This document shows positions 35,401 to 50,400 of a stretch of DNA of 64,000 nt, one piece after another. Source of the stretch: Rhodopirellula sp. SM50 (GTDB lineage: Bacteria > Planctomycetota > Planctomycetia > Pirellulales > Pirellulaceae); NCBI RefSeq assembly GCF_002289565.1, contig NZ_NTFY01000006.1, positions 52,248 through 116,247 of the forward strand, written 5' to 3'. The position numbers and the translations under genes are program-made. Within the stretch, counting starts at the first letter, position 1, and every line of letters starts with the position of its first letter. The notes under the pieces were generated by a model that was not told the DNA's origin, searched no databases, and worked only from the letters and a program-made list of their open reading frames with translations.

Positions 35401-38400
35401 AGGTAAGTTCGACGAGGTGTACCAGATCGCGTCGCCATCGAGATCATTTGCGATGAACTCAATCGTCAGCCGCTCGCCTTCATCGGTGACCGTATCGGCA
35501 ATCTGGTCCAAGACCGGAGCGGTGTTGTGATCGCGGACATCGATCACGAAGCGTTGCGATGACGAAAGCGTTGCCGCCGCGCCGTTGTTGCCCGAATCGG
35601 TAACCGCGACGGTGACGTCGAAGGTGCCAAGCTGGGCCGTTTTCGGATCCCAGTTCAACATCGCTTGGCCGTACGACCCCGAGTCGACGATTCGAGCGTC
35701 CGCGGGCAAGCCGCTGACGGTGTAGTGCAACGGCTCTTGATCGATGTCGGCCGCCGTCAGCGGCAGCCGTAGCAAATCACCGGCCAAGACCACCATCGAC
35801 GGAACAGGCGAAAGTTGTGGCGGATCGTTGGCGGATTGGACCGTGACGACAAAATCGTATTGCGTCGTTTCGATCCGTCCGCGGCCGTGACCATTGCCGT
35901 CGTCGCTGGCGATGATCGACAGGGTGTAGTTGCCCCGATCGGCGGTTCCGGGCGTGAAATGAAAGAACCCCGTTCCGTTGCCGTTGTCGCTGAACGAGAC
36001 GAAGTCCGGCAGCGGCAATCCCGGCAACCCGCTGGCCGCTGTCAGCGTGATCGCATCCCCGTCCGGGTCGATCACGGCGACGGGTAGATCAACCACGTCA
36101 CCACGCGATAGGAAAACGTTTTCGATCGGATCGATCAGCGGACGCTGGTTGACCTCGCGGACGGAGATCGGAACCTGGGAGTGAATCGTGACCGGCACGC
36201 CGGTGCCGTCGCCGTCATCGGTGGCTTCGAAGTGAACGGTGTACTCGCCCGCCTGGTCGTGATTCGGCGTCCACGTCAGTGTCGCGGTTTCCGGATCAAA
36301 CGATGCCCCAGCGGGCAATCCGACCACGCGATACTCCACCGGTGAGACCAGTCCCGGCGGATCCAGCATGCCGTCTTCGGTACGAACCGGTAATCGGAAC
36401 TCGGGATGGTCGGGGTCGAATGCGAACACTTCCATCACCAGCGTTTGGCCTTCGTCGATCGACCAGCCGTGCATCGATTCGAACACCGGTGCTGCGTTTG
36501 CATTGAGCACGTCGACGACGATCTGGTCGCTGGTGGATTGGTCGCCCGCGGTGACCGTGATCGGAATGTTTCGGGTTCCCACCTGATCAAAACCGACGGT
36601 CCAACGCAACGTTCCGGTATCGGCGTCCAGCGTCGCGCCGTCGGGCAGGTCATCGCTGGTAAACGACAGTGCGTCGCCATCGGGGTCGCTTGCCGAAACA
36701 CGATAGGTCCAGTGGTCGCCTTGGCGGAGTGTGAAGGGCTGCGGCGAGTCGATCTGCGGCGGTCGGTCGGCATCGGCAACGACGAGATCAAACGTGTGCC
36801 GGGTTGTGTTGACGCCGTCGCTGGCGAGGAGCGTCAGATCACGGTAAATCCCCGCCGCGTGTTCACCGGGCGACCAACGCAATGTCTTCTGCGAAGGATC
36901 GAAGAATGCGCCCGGAGGAAGGTTGTCCGCCCAAACGTCAATCGCGGCGTCGTCGCGGTCGAGCACATTGATGGGAACGACCAGCGTTTCGTTCTCCGTC
37001 ATCGAGGCGTCGGCCGGCGGCAAGATGAACTCCGGTGCCTGATTGCCGCCGGCAACCGTGATCGTCCACGTTTGCGAGGTGAAGCCGCCGCGCGAGTCGA
37101 AGGCATACAAAATGACGCGATGTTGTTCGGCGGTCTCGATGCCGGTTTGCCAATCGATGACTCCGCTGTCTGGATCTACACGCATCCCGTCCGGTGCTTG
37201 ATCTAACCAATACCCGACCGAGTTGGAATCCGGATCATCGGCTCGGGCTTCGTATCGATAGACAGACCCTGCGACGACGTGTTCCGGCGGTGTGGAATTG
37301 AATTGGGGACGCAGGTTTGGCGACGCACTGGCGAGAAAACTGGGTGCGAAGTTCGCGGTGATGTCTCCCGGTGCCAACCAGCGAATCGTTTTGGCCGTGG
37401 TCGACTCACCCGAACGCAGCCGAACACCATCGGGAACGTTGGCGGCCAGATCAAAGAACCAGCGCCCATCGGCCGACGGCGTCGCGGGTTGCCCAGGAAC
37501 GGCCTCAGCGGATGACACGCCGGTGCTTTGCCCGTCCGGAGTGAGCACCAGTCGGGCCGGCAGAATCAGGTCCTGATCGCCGCGGTTGGTGATCACGACG
37601 TCGTAAGTAATCGATTGTGATTGTCGATCCAGTCGCGTGCCGGAGAGTTCGATGTCCACGTTGGACGCAAATTCGCTGATCGTGGTGAAGTGGATTTCAT
37701 AACCCGCGGCGAGTGAAAAACCACCAACGCTCTCGATTCCTTTGCCGACGTACAATGTTTGCTCGCCGACGGAGAATCCTTGGGCAAACAGAGACGCCGT
37801 CCGCGACGCCGCGTCGTAGCGTACTTCGGTGATTTGCGGATGATCGTATCCGTCACTGCGAATTGCGTAGTTGCCGGGGTTCAAGACCGAATGGGGTTCC
37901 GTCCCCAGTCCCGTGAACATGTCTTCGCTGAACGTCACACGAACCAAGCCCAACGGCAGGGCGACGACCGTTTGCTGGGCGGGGTGGGTCGCGATGAGTT
38001 CCGGGACCGCGATCGGGCTGAGCACGTCCACCGCATCAGATTGGCTGATCAACACCCGGCCGTCCCGAGTCGTGACGACGACATCGCCGCGACTGCCGCC
38101 ACTGGCCAGCGCGACACGCCGCCGGCTGGCGACGTCGACCATCGTCAGTTCACTGCCGGCGTTCGCGGCACCGGCGTTGTGTGAGACGAACAACAGGCCG
38201 GCGAGTGGCGACTCGTGTTGTCCAAACGCCAGCGAATCGATCGGCGTCGTGAACGACAGCAGCGTTTCGGCGCGGCCTGAGGGTGAAAATTTCAACACGG
38301 CGTTTCGCTCCGGCCATTTCACGCCGTAGAGCGTCCCGTCGTCGGCAAATGCGAGACTGCCGACACGCAGGTTTTGATCTCGACTGAATCGTGAGAACGT

Positions 38401-41400
38401 CCCGCTGTCCGGATCGAATCGCTCGACGCCGTAGCGGGATCCGACGAGCAGGTCACCCGATGCCGGATCGACGGCCAGTCCCATCGTCAGTCCGTCGCCG
38501 TACTCGGCCAGCAGACTGCCGTCGCTCGGGTCGAGTTCCAGCAGTGGGCCACCGCCGGTGGTGGCCCAAAGTCGTCCAGCGGCATCGAAGCTCAAATTGA
38601 AGATCGGATGAACCAGTTCGGCCCACACGCCGCCGGCGGTTCCGCCATCGGGCGTGAAGCGATAGAGTTGATTCCGGGCCGGGCCGCCGCTGACCAGGAT
38701 GTCTCCTTCGGGCGATTCCGCCAATGCCATCGGGCCAATTCCCGACGCCGCCGCGGCGCCGACCGCCCGATCAAAACCGTCGGCGAAACGAGCAGCCGTG
38801 AACGGTTGCAGGACCTGATCAAAGACCGCGGAGTTGGCGAGTTGAGTTGGCATCGGGACCTGCCGTTCGGCGGAAGCGAACAGCGGGTTGATCGATGGCG
38901 TGGACGATGGCTCGGCGGGTTGTCCAAAATTCGGAGCCGTCGTTTCCTTCACCGAGTGCAAGACGCCCAGCGACGGGGTCGAACCATCGTCGTCGGCGGT
39001 CGCGCCTGATGGCGGCATTTCCCGGTTGCCCGCGCGGTCACTAGCCAGGGCCAAGAATTCGTAGGTGGTGCCGATGCGGCCGATCCACACCTCCTCGCCG
39101 CCGGCGGTCTGTAATTGCCGTTTCCAAAGCTTGAACGCGCCGCCGTCTTCGGCCACGTACAAGCTGACATGTTTGAAGCCGCTGCCGCCGACGTCATCGG
39201 CAACATTCCAGCGGACCACGAAATCGTTCTGGTCGTTCAGGGGGGTGACGTCGATCTGGCTGGTCGGTGCGATCCGATCGACCTTGTAGGCCAGATCGTC
39301 GGCGTCTTCCGGTGGGGCGTTGTCCAGGAGGACGCGCGCCCGCGCCGTCATGACGTCGCCGGTTTCGGCCGAGTCGGACAACTGGACGCTGTAAGAGACG
39401 AACCCCGCGCCTTGGCCTCGGGCATTGTTGGGCGGCAGCAATCCGCCGTCGGGATCGGCACGCACTTCGCCGGTCAACGGATCGATCGCTTGGATCAACC
39501 ACGTCGCTGCATTCGATTTGATGTCGACTCCGCCGCTGACCCGCACGTTGAAACCGAGCGTGTCGCTGAAGTCAAAATCACCTTGGTACAGCGACCGTCC
39601 GTTGGGCATTCGAATCGTGATGTCGCCGATCTGGATGTCGCCGAGTCGAAAGCTGCGGGGATCGATGGCATCGTCCAGCGGCACGACGACTCGCACCTCA
39701 TTGGCGTCTCGCGTCGTGTTCGGATCGTTTTGAAAGTTGACGGAAAACGGCAGCGGCTCACCGGCGGGGACAAATCCACCGGTTTCCAGCGTAAACGGTC
39801 CGGTCTGTGAGACGGTTCCCGAGTGTGCGTCGGCTTGTTCGTAGTAGCCTTGCAGATTGAGCGGAAAGAAAACGTCTTCATCGTTGGGCGTGATCCCCGT
39901 GATCTGATACTCCGCCGGAATCCCCACGCCGCGATTGGCGAACGGCACCCAAGGCACATAAACACGCATCGTTTGAAAGTGCGTGTTGGCGTCGAGCATC
40001 AAGTCATAGTCGTCCACGGCCGGCAGCGCCGCGACCGGGTTGGGGCTTTGCAAAATGCCCAAAAAAGAGAGCGAATCCGATGTGAAGTTGACTTGATCGG
40101 GGTCGATGGGGGCTTTCAGCGACGCATCATGTCCGTACCATCGTCGCACATTGTCAAAGAAGTCCGACAGGTCTCCGCTGGCGATGATCTGGTCGCCTGT
40201 GGGGCCGGTCAACACACCTCCGGCAAGGGTCGCCATCATACTGACCAGTTCTTGATCGCGACGCGTCGGTGGGATCGCATCGATGGGGCGCAGACGTCCG
40301 CTTTCGGTCAGATAACTGATATACAGCGATTGCCAGGCTTGCGGATCGCCGGCCAGATTGACCAGCGCGGCATCAGCGTCATCATCGTCCAAAATCCCTT
40401 GACGCAGTCGATCCGCTTCGTCGAGCGCGTGCCGCAGGAATTCGTCACGGGTCATCGTGGTCGCCGATGCGACGACATGAAATTGGAAGGGGATCAGCGG
40501 CTGAATCAACAAGTCCGGCACGGCACCGAAGGCCTCCCAGACCAGAGCCAGACCGGGCGAGAGCTTGTCGAGCGACGACGGCCCGTCCGCCAAGAAATCA
40601 ATCGCCGCGTATTCCGGAATCGCTTCGTAGATCTTTGCCTTGAACGCCTCCCACGCGTGGTCATGCAATTCACGCAAGCCCGGGTAGGTTTGGACTTGGA
40701 AGGTCAATCCGGCGAAGCCATCGGCGGGTTGGTCGAACAGATACCCGCTGGCGGTCAAATGCCCGTCGGTGTTGACCGCCGAATCGAGTTCGGCCCAGGG
40801 CAGATCGGCAAGTGAACCTTCGGGACCGCCGCGCAGGTTGGACGTGAAATGGTTGTAGGGCAGGTTGTAGACGTTTTGGTTGATGCCCAGTTCGGGAATG
40901 CCGACGTTGTAAGACACGTACGACGCATCGATGTTGCCCGAGTTTTTTAGCGAGACGCCGTAGGTACCGTTGTCACCGGCCAGGATGAAGCGTGGACCGC
41001 CGATGCCGACCGTCACTTCGGGCTCGATCGTTCGTTCGATTTGAAATCGATACGGGACGACGGCCACGTCGCCGCCGGGGTTGATCACCTGGACGTCATA
41101 GAGTCCATGCGGTGCGTCTTGTAAATCAAACGTGACGATCAACTGCGACGCGGAAACGTAGTTCTGGCCGGCGGGAAGGATCTCGGCAAAACCGGGGCGG
41201 ACCAGTTTGACGATCGCGTCGGGATGAAACCTGGCACCGGAAATCGTCGTCGTCACCAAACCGGAATCGCCACCGATGTCGGTTTGAATGTCGGTGATCG
41301 CCAGCGGCAACAGCTCCGCCAGAATCTCCGCGGTCGAGTCATCGTTTTCGGTCGCAAACGCGCGAACCAAAACGTAATACGTTCCCGTTTCGGTCGCGTG

Positions 41401-44400
41401 AAGGATCGCGGCCGGCGTGTCGGTCAGGGCACCGCCGGAGTTCGCGTCAAAGGAGCTTCCCGTCGGAGACTGGTTGTGCCGCAGGAGCACTTCATAGATC
41501 GAATCGTCGTCGGCATTGACCGTGACTCGCAACGTGCGATCGGCCGGCACGTCGACGGCGAACAGTTTTTGTTGGCCGGTGCCCAGCGCGGTTCTCAGCG
41601 GAACGCCCAATGTCAACGACGGCGCGGTCAGTTGCATCGTCGACGCCGACGCGGTCTGGTTGTTGCTTTCGCCGACGTCCTCGTAGACTTGATCAAAGAT
41701 GTCGGGCCGCACGATGGCTCGATAGTTGCCCGGCGTCAACGGTGGCGTGACGACTTCCAGGGTCGAGGTGTAGCTTGCACCGGGTGCCAGCGTCCCGCGA
41801 AATTCGGCGCGTCCGGCCGCCGCATCGTGGATGTCCCAAGCCGCATCGCTGCTGAAAAACAAACTGTCGGACCAACGCCCTGAAATCGTCACGTTGCTGG
41901 TGTTGGTCACCGTCCACGCGATCTGTGTCGGTGTGCCGGCAGTGACATCGCGCGGGACCATGATCTCGGTGACTTGCAAGTCCGCCGGATTGGGCAACTC
42001 GATGACCATCGGAGTCGCCGGGACGGCGGCATTGTTGCGTTCGTTTGGGCCTTCGAAGACGTCGCCGGTCGGACCGAACCGATCGGGATCACTGATCACG
42101 AACACGTAGTAGGGACCGGTCAGTCCGGCCGGCAACGAAACGGTCACGCTGTTTTGGTAGGACGCGCCGGCCGCCAAGCCACCTTCGTGCTCTGACGATC
42201 CCAGGTAGATGTCGCTGGCCAGATCCAAGAAGGTGTCGCGCGAAAGGTACAGCAGGTCCGTCCAGTCGCTTTGCCCCTCGACCGTGTCGCCGCCGCGGTT
42301 GGTGACGGTGTAGTTGACGTCGATCTCTTGTCCGCGATCCGCTCGCAATGGGGCGCTGATCGTCGAGACCTGCAAGTCCGGCAGATCGGACAGGCTGACC
42401 GATAATCTACTTGCGACGACGTTGTTGCCTTCGCGTTGATACTCCGAGACTTCACCGCGTGCCGATTCGCGGGCGGCCGACGACGCCAGATCCCACGGTG
42501 CGAGTACGCCGGGCAGTTCGAATTCGATCCCGACCCGTCGGAATCCGATGTCGCTCGGCCGTCCCGAACGGGCTTGCTTGGCTGCTGAATCGGTGAACAG
42601 CAACAGATTGAAATCGCCCTCGATGCCTGCGGGAATTTGGAACGACAGGCGTCCGGTGTACGATTCACCCGGCTCCAGCGAACCGAGGTGCGACGTCGAT
42701 GCGAGTTGCGTATCGAAATTATCTAGCGACGCGTCACGGGAAAGAAACACACGATCGGACCAGGAAACGACGCGTGTTTCTCGGGAACCGGTGTTCTGGA
42801 CCGTGTAGACCAGTTCGACGGTTTCGCCGGAGGTTGCGGACGCGGGGACTTGAAGATCCGTGATCGCCAGATCGGCTTCTTCGTACCGGATCGGCAAGTC
42901 GCCGCGGGCGAGGTTGTCGGTGGGATCTTCGTAGGCCCAGTGCCCGAAATGCGATTTCCAAACGGCATTGTCGCCTTCGATGGCCGGGAACCAATCGGTC
43001 AACAGCAACCGTGATTGATAGGGGAACAGCAGCGGCGATCGGTCGTTGTTGGCATTCAAATGAACCCACAGCGAATAGTCACCGCTGGTGCCTTCGGGCA
43101 GGGTCGTGGTGAAGCTGACGGTGTATCGGTCGCCCGGATCGATCGCTTCGCCGGGCGCGTGAATCGACGCTCCCAGGTACGACGCCCGTTCGCGGATGAA
43201 CGTGCTATCGGGCGAAAGCCATACAAAATCTTTCCAGTAAGTCGTGCCGCTCCAGACGGGATGCTCGCCGATGTTTTCGACGGTGTAGTGAAACGTCACT
43301 TCTTCGCCGGACTTGGCGTCGGCCGGCAAGTCGAACCCGACGACTTTCAAGTTTGCCGCCGCCGCATGGATGTTCGTCGCCACCGCCGTGACGTTGTTCG
43401 TTTCGTCAACTTCTTGGACGGGGACGTACGACTCAGACTCTGTCGACGCGCCTGGGAAGAAGCCTGAAAGATCGATCGATGGCTGCGGCGGCAAGTCGTC
43501 GTCGGTGATGACCACGATGTATTGTCCGCTGGTGGCTGGCGAGAGGTCGACGTCGATCGAAGCGGTGTACGAAGCGCCCTTGGCGAGCGGCAAGCCGCGT
43601 TTCCTTTCGCCCAACAGCAACGTCCGGGCACCTTCGGCCTTGGGGTCGGGATGGTCGCTCAGGTAGACGCGATCGAGCCACGCTCCCGTGTCGGCATCTG
43701 CCAATCCACGGTTCTCGACGGTCCAACTGATCGTGACGGAGTCGCCTCCGGTGGCAACCGCCGGTGCATTGATTTCGCTGACGACCAGATCGGGCTGCGC
43801 CCCGAGCACCTGGATTGCGCGAGCTTTGTAATTGTTGTTGTCAACGTTGTCGGGGTCGTCTGGATTGTTGTTCGACGCCAACGTGTCTTCAGGAACCACG
43901 TCCAACGGGTCGACCCAGGGCGTCACGTACCAGGTGCCCGATTCGAGTTGCCGTGGGATTCGTATCGTGGTCGACGTTTCATAACCGGCCAATCGGTCCA
44001 ACGATCCGGTGTGGGTGGTTGTCTGCAGCAGCAGGTCGCCCTGTCCGGGGTGCGGTCGGTTTTTGTCACGCGTCAGCCAGACGTTTTCGGTCCAGGTGTC
44101 ACCGTGGGTCGCGCCGCTACCCAGATTGGTCACGGTGTATCGGACAGGGATTTCGGCCCCGGCAACGACTTGACTGGGCGTGATCACATCGCTGACCACC
44201 AGATCGGCAAGCGGTTCGGGTTCGATGAAGATCCGCTGGTAGGTGATGTTGTTCTGGTTATTGGGCCATTCGGCGACGTTGTCGGTCGCGTCGGTTTGCA
44301 CGATCACGTAGACGTCGCCGCGGTAGCGGATGGGGATGACCACGCTGCCGGCGTCGCTGCTGTAACGCTCGCCGGCCGCCAAGGCCGAACCGTTGTCGAG

Positions 44401-47400
44401 AGCACCGATCAAAATGTCCGCCTGGTCGACCACGGTGTCGAGCGACAGGTAGACGCGATCGATCCAGGTGTTCCCGGCCGTGCCGACGGCGCCTTGATTG
44501 ACCACCGTGAATTGTGGAGACAGCGTCGTGCCCGCGGTCAGCCGCTCGGGGATCGTGATCGAATCAACTTGCAGATCGGGGCGGGGACGCACGTTGATGT
44601 TGATTGGCTCAGACGCAGCGTTGTTAACGACACCGCTGCCCTCGTAAAGCAACTCTTGGAAATTGGTGCGAACGAACAGATTGAAAACGCCAGTGGACTG
44701 GATCGGAATGCGAATCGCTTCATTGCGTGTGTAGCTTGTTCCGGGCGTCAGGGGATCGACGAACGGAAACGTTCCCAGTTGGATGATCTGGCCATCTAGA
44801 TCACCGGCCGGTTGCAGGTAAACGCGGTCGATCCAGCCACCCGACGCGGAACCGAGCCCGCTGTTGGTGACCGTCCAGCTGACATCCAACAACGTCCCCT
44901 CTTCGGCCACGTCGGGGGCTACGACTTCATTGACGATCAGATCCGCTGGCGGCAACAACGTGATCGGAAACGAGACGCTCGCTGCGCGATTGTTGTCTTC
45001 GAAAATGAATTCGAAAGGACTGTTCTCTTTCGCCGTGTGGACGATCAAGTAGTGTTCACCGGATAACCCGTCGGGCACGATGAAATGGCCGGTCCGTGTA
45101 TAGTTGTCGCCCGGTGCGATCTGTCCGAAGTGCTGGAACCGAACTTCGCTGCCTTCGATCGGCTGTGTCCCGGTGGCGTCCTCGGCCAAGTAGACCACGT
45201 CGTACCAATCGCCGCGGTTGGTGATTCCGATCCCTGCGTTGCCGACCGTCCAGGTGACGCTGGCGACGGACCCGGCGTTGACGGGTTGCGGCACGTCGAT
45301 GTTGCTGACGACCAGATCGGCGAAGGCGACCGGCATGATGTCAAGCCAATCAGCGTGCGCGACATCGTTGTTCGATTCGTTGCCGTTTTCGAACACGTTG
45401 TCGCCGAAATCACTACGCACCCACAACGTGAATCGTCCGCTGATCCCCGGCGGCAACGGGATCGTTTCGCTGCGTGAGTAGTCGCTGCTCGTTTCCAGGC
45501 CTTCGGAGTGCTCGAACGTCGCGATCACGAGGTCGTCATCGTCGCCGACGGTCGCGTTGCGGCTGAGCACAATCGCATCGGTCCACCGACCGGTCAGTCC
45601 GCGGCCGGTGCCGACGTTGGCCACGGTCCAGTCGACGGTCAGTTGCGTGGGATCGCCGATCACCCGCGTCGGCGCGACGACGTCTGTCACGGTCAGGTCC
45701 GCGTATGGCGACAGCGTCAACTCGATCGGTGCGGTCTGCAGGTTGTTCGCTTCACCGGCGGAGCGTTCTCCCAGTTGCTCCAACGCATCGGTCACGATCA
45801 ACACGTACTTGGGACCTTGAACATCGATCGGCATCAACAGATCGCGAGTCATCTGGCGGGATTGCTGAGGATCGAGCGGCTGGATGATTTCAAATTCGTC
45901 AAGCAGACGATCGTCAGCGGAGACCGATAAATCGTCCGACAGGTAGATGCGTTGTCGCCAAGCCGAAGCGATGCCGGTACCTTGATTGACGAATTCGAAA
46001 CTGACGGGAAGTGTTTGGCCCGAGTTGGCGGTAGCGGGGACGGTGAGGTCTTGGACGAGGATGTCGGGATGATCGATCCGGATCGTGCCGCCGACCAATG
46101 TATTGTTCGACTCATACGGGCCTTCGAACAATCGATCGGTGTCGTCGGTCGCCAAGAGGATTCGGTAGTCGCCGTCCGGCAAGTCCGGCAAGTCGACCGT
46201 CATCATCGACAGATAACTCTCGCCCGGCGCGACGGGTTCGGCTTGAAAGACGCCGCCGACCAGGTGCGGAGATCCGCCGCCCGCGGTCGACTGCAAGTAA
46301 ATTCGATCAAACCAGCGATCGGGTGTCGCCGCGTCGCCTTGATTGATCGCGGTCCACTTGAACACATTCGGTGTCCGTGGTTGACCGGTCGCTGGCCCGC
46401 TGACCGAGGTCGGCAGCAAGTCGACCAGCGGTGGAACCGTCAACTGCAGCGGTGCCGAGACGAACGTGTTGGCTTCGTCGGTCTCATGGATCTGGTTCCC
46501 GTCATCGATCGACGCGATCAAGTAATAGGTGCCGGTCGACAACGACTGGACCAACGGCAGTGAAAGATTGATCTGGTTCGCGTAGGTTCCTCCAGCGGTG
46601 AGCGCTGTGTCGTGAATCGATTCGTGCAGTTGCAGATCGCCCGGGTCGAAACGATTGTCGGTGGAAAGATAGATTCGATCGGTCCATGAACCGCCACCGG
46701 CGGCTGCGGTACTGGCGTTCTGGATGTCGAACAACAGGGGGACTTCATCGCCGAAGTCGAATTCAGTGGTGGGGGTCGGCAAGACGCCGCCGACCAGCGT
46801 CAGATCCGGCAGCGCCCAATGAAAGTTGCCTGACCATCGGTCGTCGTCGGGTTCCCCGTTGATTTCGTCTCCGTCCTGATTCATCGGGTTGCCGACCCAG
46901 TCGAGCACATTCGGCCCGATGGCGAGCGAATGGTCTCCGTCGGCGTATTGATTCATCACCGGCCGGACGATAAATCGAGTGTTCGATGCGTCCGACGGCA
47001 CGAGCGATTCGACCGCGACCGAAGTGTCGCCCGGTCCGACGAGTGCGATGTCATCGGCTGACAACGAATCGTGTTCAATCGGCTCACTGAACTCAATGAC
47101 GAAAAACGGTCCATCGGGATCAACGGCACTGTCTGAGGGAGTGATCGAGAGGACTGCGGCGCCGCTGGAAAATCCGGTCACAAATTCCAGCGAAGCGGGC
47201 GACAGCTCTGGCGAAAGGATTTGGCTGCCGAAATCGAGGCCCGCGTAATCGGGCGAACCGCTGCGCGATGCGTAGGTCATCACGACGTAGCTGTCACCGG
47301 GTTGTGGGGCGTAGTCGTTGACGCGGTTGGTTCGCAGGACGCCGTCGAGCGTCGTGGCGCCGGTGATTTCGAGAACGTCGTGCTGCTGGATCGGTATCAA

Positions 47401-50400
47401 TCCGCCGACGTCGAAGTTTAACTGTCCATCGCTGAGCAGCGTCAACGAACCGTCCACGACCAGATGATCCTCGGGATCAACGATTCCGCCGACAACGACG
47501 TCTGCTTGCACGAGACCGTTGCCGGTGAGAATCGAATCCGATTCGAGTATGAACTTGCCGAGGAGGCTTCCGGAATCGCCGGCCGTCACGTGGACTCCGC
47601 CGAGTGATGTGCCCGACGCATCGTTGCTGCCCAGATCAACGGTTCCTCCGTAACGCGAATGCACGCTGGAAAATCGATTCGAGCCGGTCAGCGTGCCGGA
47701 GGAATGGTCGGTGAACGATTGCAGGTTGCCCAGGTCGATCAGACTGCCGACGCCTTCGCTAAGCACTTCGATCCGCCGCTGAGATGCGTTGCCGACATCG
47801 GGGTCTTCGATGGTCTGCACGCCCGACAAATCGACGATTGCGCCGGATAACGCTTCGATGAAGACGCGAGAGTTGTAATCGTCACCGTTTTGGATCGACG
47901 TAACCGTGGCCAGATCCAGGCGACTGCCAAACCCTTCGGCGCGCAGCGTCGCGAATTGATTTACCGCCGTCGTCTCGTGTTTGATCGACGTGACTGCGGG
48001 CAACGAAAGTGTCACGCCATCGCCGGCAATCAGCGTTGCCGAGTCGATGTTGACCAACAGTGGTGCGTCGGCGGTGCCGCCGCCCTGGACGAAGAGCGAT
48101 CCGGCGGAAAGATTCGTGAGAGCGGGAAGTGATGCGGTGTGTCCATCGATCTGAATGGCGCTGCCCACGGCAGACGTGAGGGCGGAAAATGCAAGCGTTC
48201 CGTTACCGGTGGCCTGCAAGATGCTATGGGTGGCTTCGACGATCGATTCAAATAAAAAATCACTTCCCTGATCGGCGGCGATGTGCACACCGGTGATTGT
48301 CAATAACGCAGGTGCCGCGATGGTTCCACCGCGAGTGACGGTCAAAGAAGAGTGACCACTGACAGCGCCTTGAGAGAAAGGAGACTCGCCGATGTCGGTG
48401 AAGGTCGTCAGGGATGACAAATCGATGTCGCTGCCGGGACCGTCGGCGGTGAGGTGAACGCCGCGGCCGGAGGTGTTTCCGGTGGCGGGTTCAGAGATTT
48501 GCGAGACACGCGACAAATCGATCACGCCGCCGTCACGGGCTGTGATCGACAACGAGGATCGAAAGTGCGTGCCGCCGTCGATCTGTGTCAGGTTGGGGAA
48601 TTCGAGGCGACTACCGATGCCGGATGCGATCAGCGTTCGCGTCTGGTCGTTCTCGGTCGATGCGTGCGAATAGGATGTCACTAAGGGCAGCGACAGTGTG
48701 ATGCCATCGGCGACACGGATGCTGGTGCCATCGATCGTCGCAAGCAGCGTCGTGTTGATTCGCCCCCCGGACCGCAATTCCAATCCCCCACCGGTCAATG
48801 TCGTCAGCGCGTTGCTGTCGATGAAGCCGTTGTCGGCGGTGAAGAGGGTTTCGTTCGCGGACGTCAGGGCGGGCAAGGCGACGGCTCGATCGGTGACTTG
48901 CAAACGGCCACGATCGAAGCTGGATACCGTCTCGAGCGGCACGTCACTCCGGGCATCGACGAAAACGGCGACTCCGTCGAGCGTGTTGAGTGAATCGAGT
49001 CGGATGGTGCCCCCGTCGCGGGCGTCGAGATCGGAATAGGACGCCGCGTCGTCGGCAACCGTCGCCCGATCTTGAAAGGAGGTCAATGACCGCAGGTCGA
49101 TCGTACTGTCTGTGTCTTGAGCCAAGATCGAAATCCCTCGGCGCGCGGTGTTCCCGTCGGCGCCATCGGCGATCTGCGTCACGGCGGCGAGGTCGATGTG
49201 CCCACCGGAATGGGCTTCGATCGTTAGCCGGTTGCCGTAGTTTGTTCCTCCGTTGATCGACTGCAACGACTCGAACACCAAGCGACTGCCGAGGCCTTGG
49301 ACGATCCAGTTTCGCTGGATGTTGTTGGCCGTCGCGTCGTGGTCGTAGCGAGTCAGGTGTTTGAAGATCAGCTCGGCACCTTCGTCGACACGCAAGTTGC
49401 CACCGTCGATCGATTGCGGGCCATCCACGATCAATGAGGCATTCGGGCCTTCAACGGCCAGCGCGCCGCCGTCGCCCAGGTTGAATGGTCCGGTCAGTGT
49501 TGACTCGGCGGCGACAGTCAATGACCCGCCGATGATGTTCAATCCTCCGGAACCGTGGATGCTGCGAACGACGTGGTCACCGCTGATCGTGACGGTGGCA
49601 CCGGAGACCGAGAGTTCGACATCGTCGAAGATGCCGGGGACGACGCCGGCATTCCAGTTGCTTGGGTCGTTCCAGTTTCCGTCGCTGCCGATCCAGGCGA
49701 TCGTACGAGACGAGGGGATCGATTCGGGCGGAGACGGCGGGAGATCGTCGTTAGACGCAGCGGCCGGTAGGCTCGCGATAGGCGTTTGATGCTCGTTTGA
49801 TATCAGACGGTTCGCGCCCGCGTTCGGGCCTGTGTGCTCGGGTGCCCGTAGGCTCGCGCCAAACGGCTGATACTCGTTTGATATCAGCCGGTTCGCGCCA
49901 GCGTCCGGGCCTGTGTGCTCGGTTGCCCGTAGGCTGGCGCCAAACGGCTGATGCTCGTTTGATATCAGCCGGTTCGCGCCAGCGTCCGGGCCTATGTCCT
50001 CGGTTGCCCGTAGGCTGGCGCCAAACGGCTGATGCTCGTTTGACATCAGCCGGTTCGCGCCAGCGTCCGGGCCTGTGTGCTCGGGTGCCCGTAGGCTCGC
50101 GCCAAACGGCTGATGCTCCTTTGACATCAGCCGGATCGCGCCAGCGTCCGGGCCCGTGTGCTCGGGTGGCTGTTGGTCCGCGGCAGGCGGCGGACCGATC
50201 GATTCCGTGGTGACCGTTGTATTGATCACCGTTGCCAACAGGGGCGCGGTGATCTGGCCGCCAGCGGATTCGCTCAGCGTCGACAGGGCGTTTCCATTTC
50301 GATCGATCACGTTTGCCAGCGCGTCGAGTTGAATTTGCGATCCCATTCCGTCGGCGGTGAACGTCATGCGACGACCACTCGTGTTTCCGTTGATCGGGTC

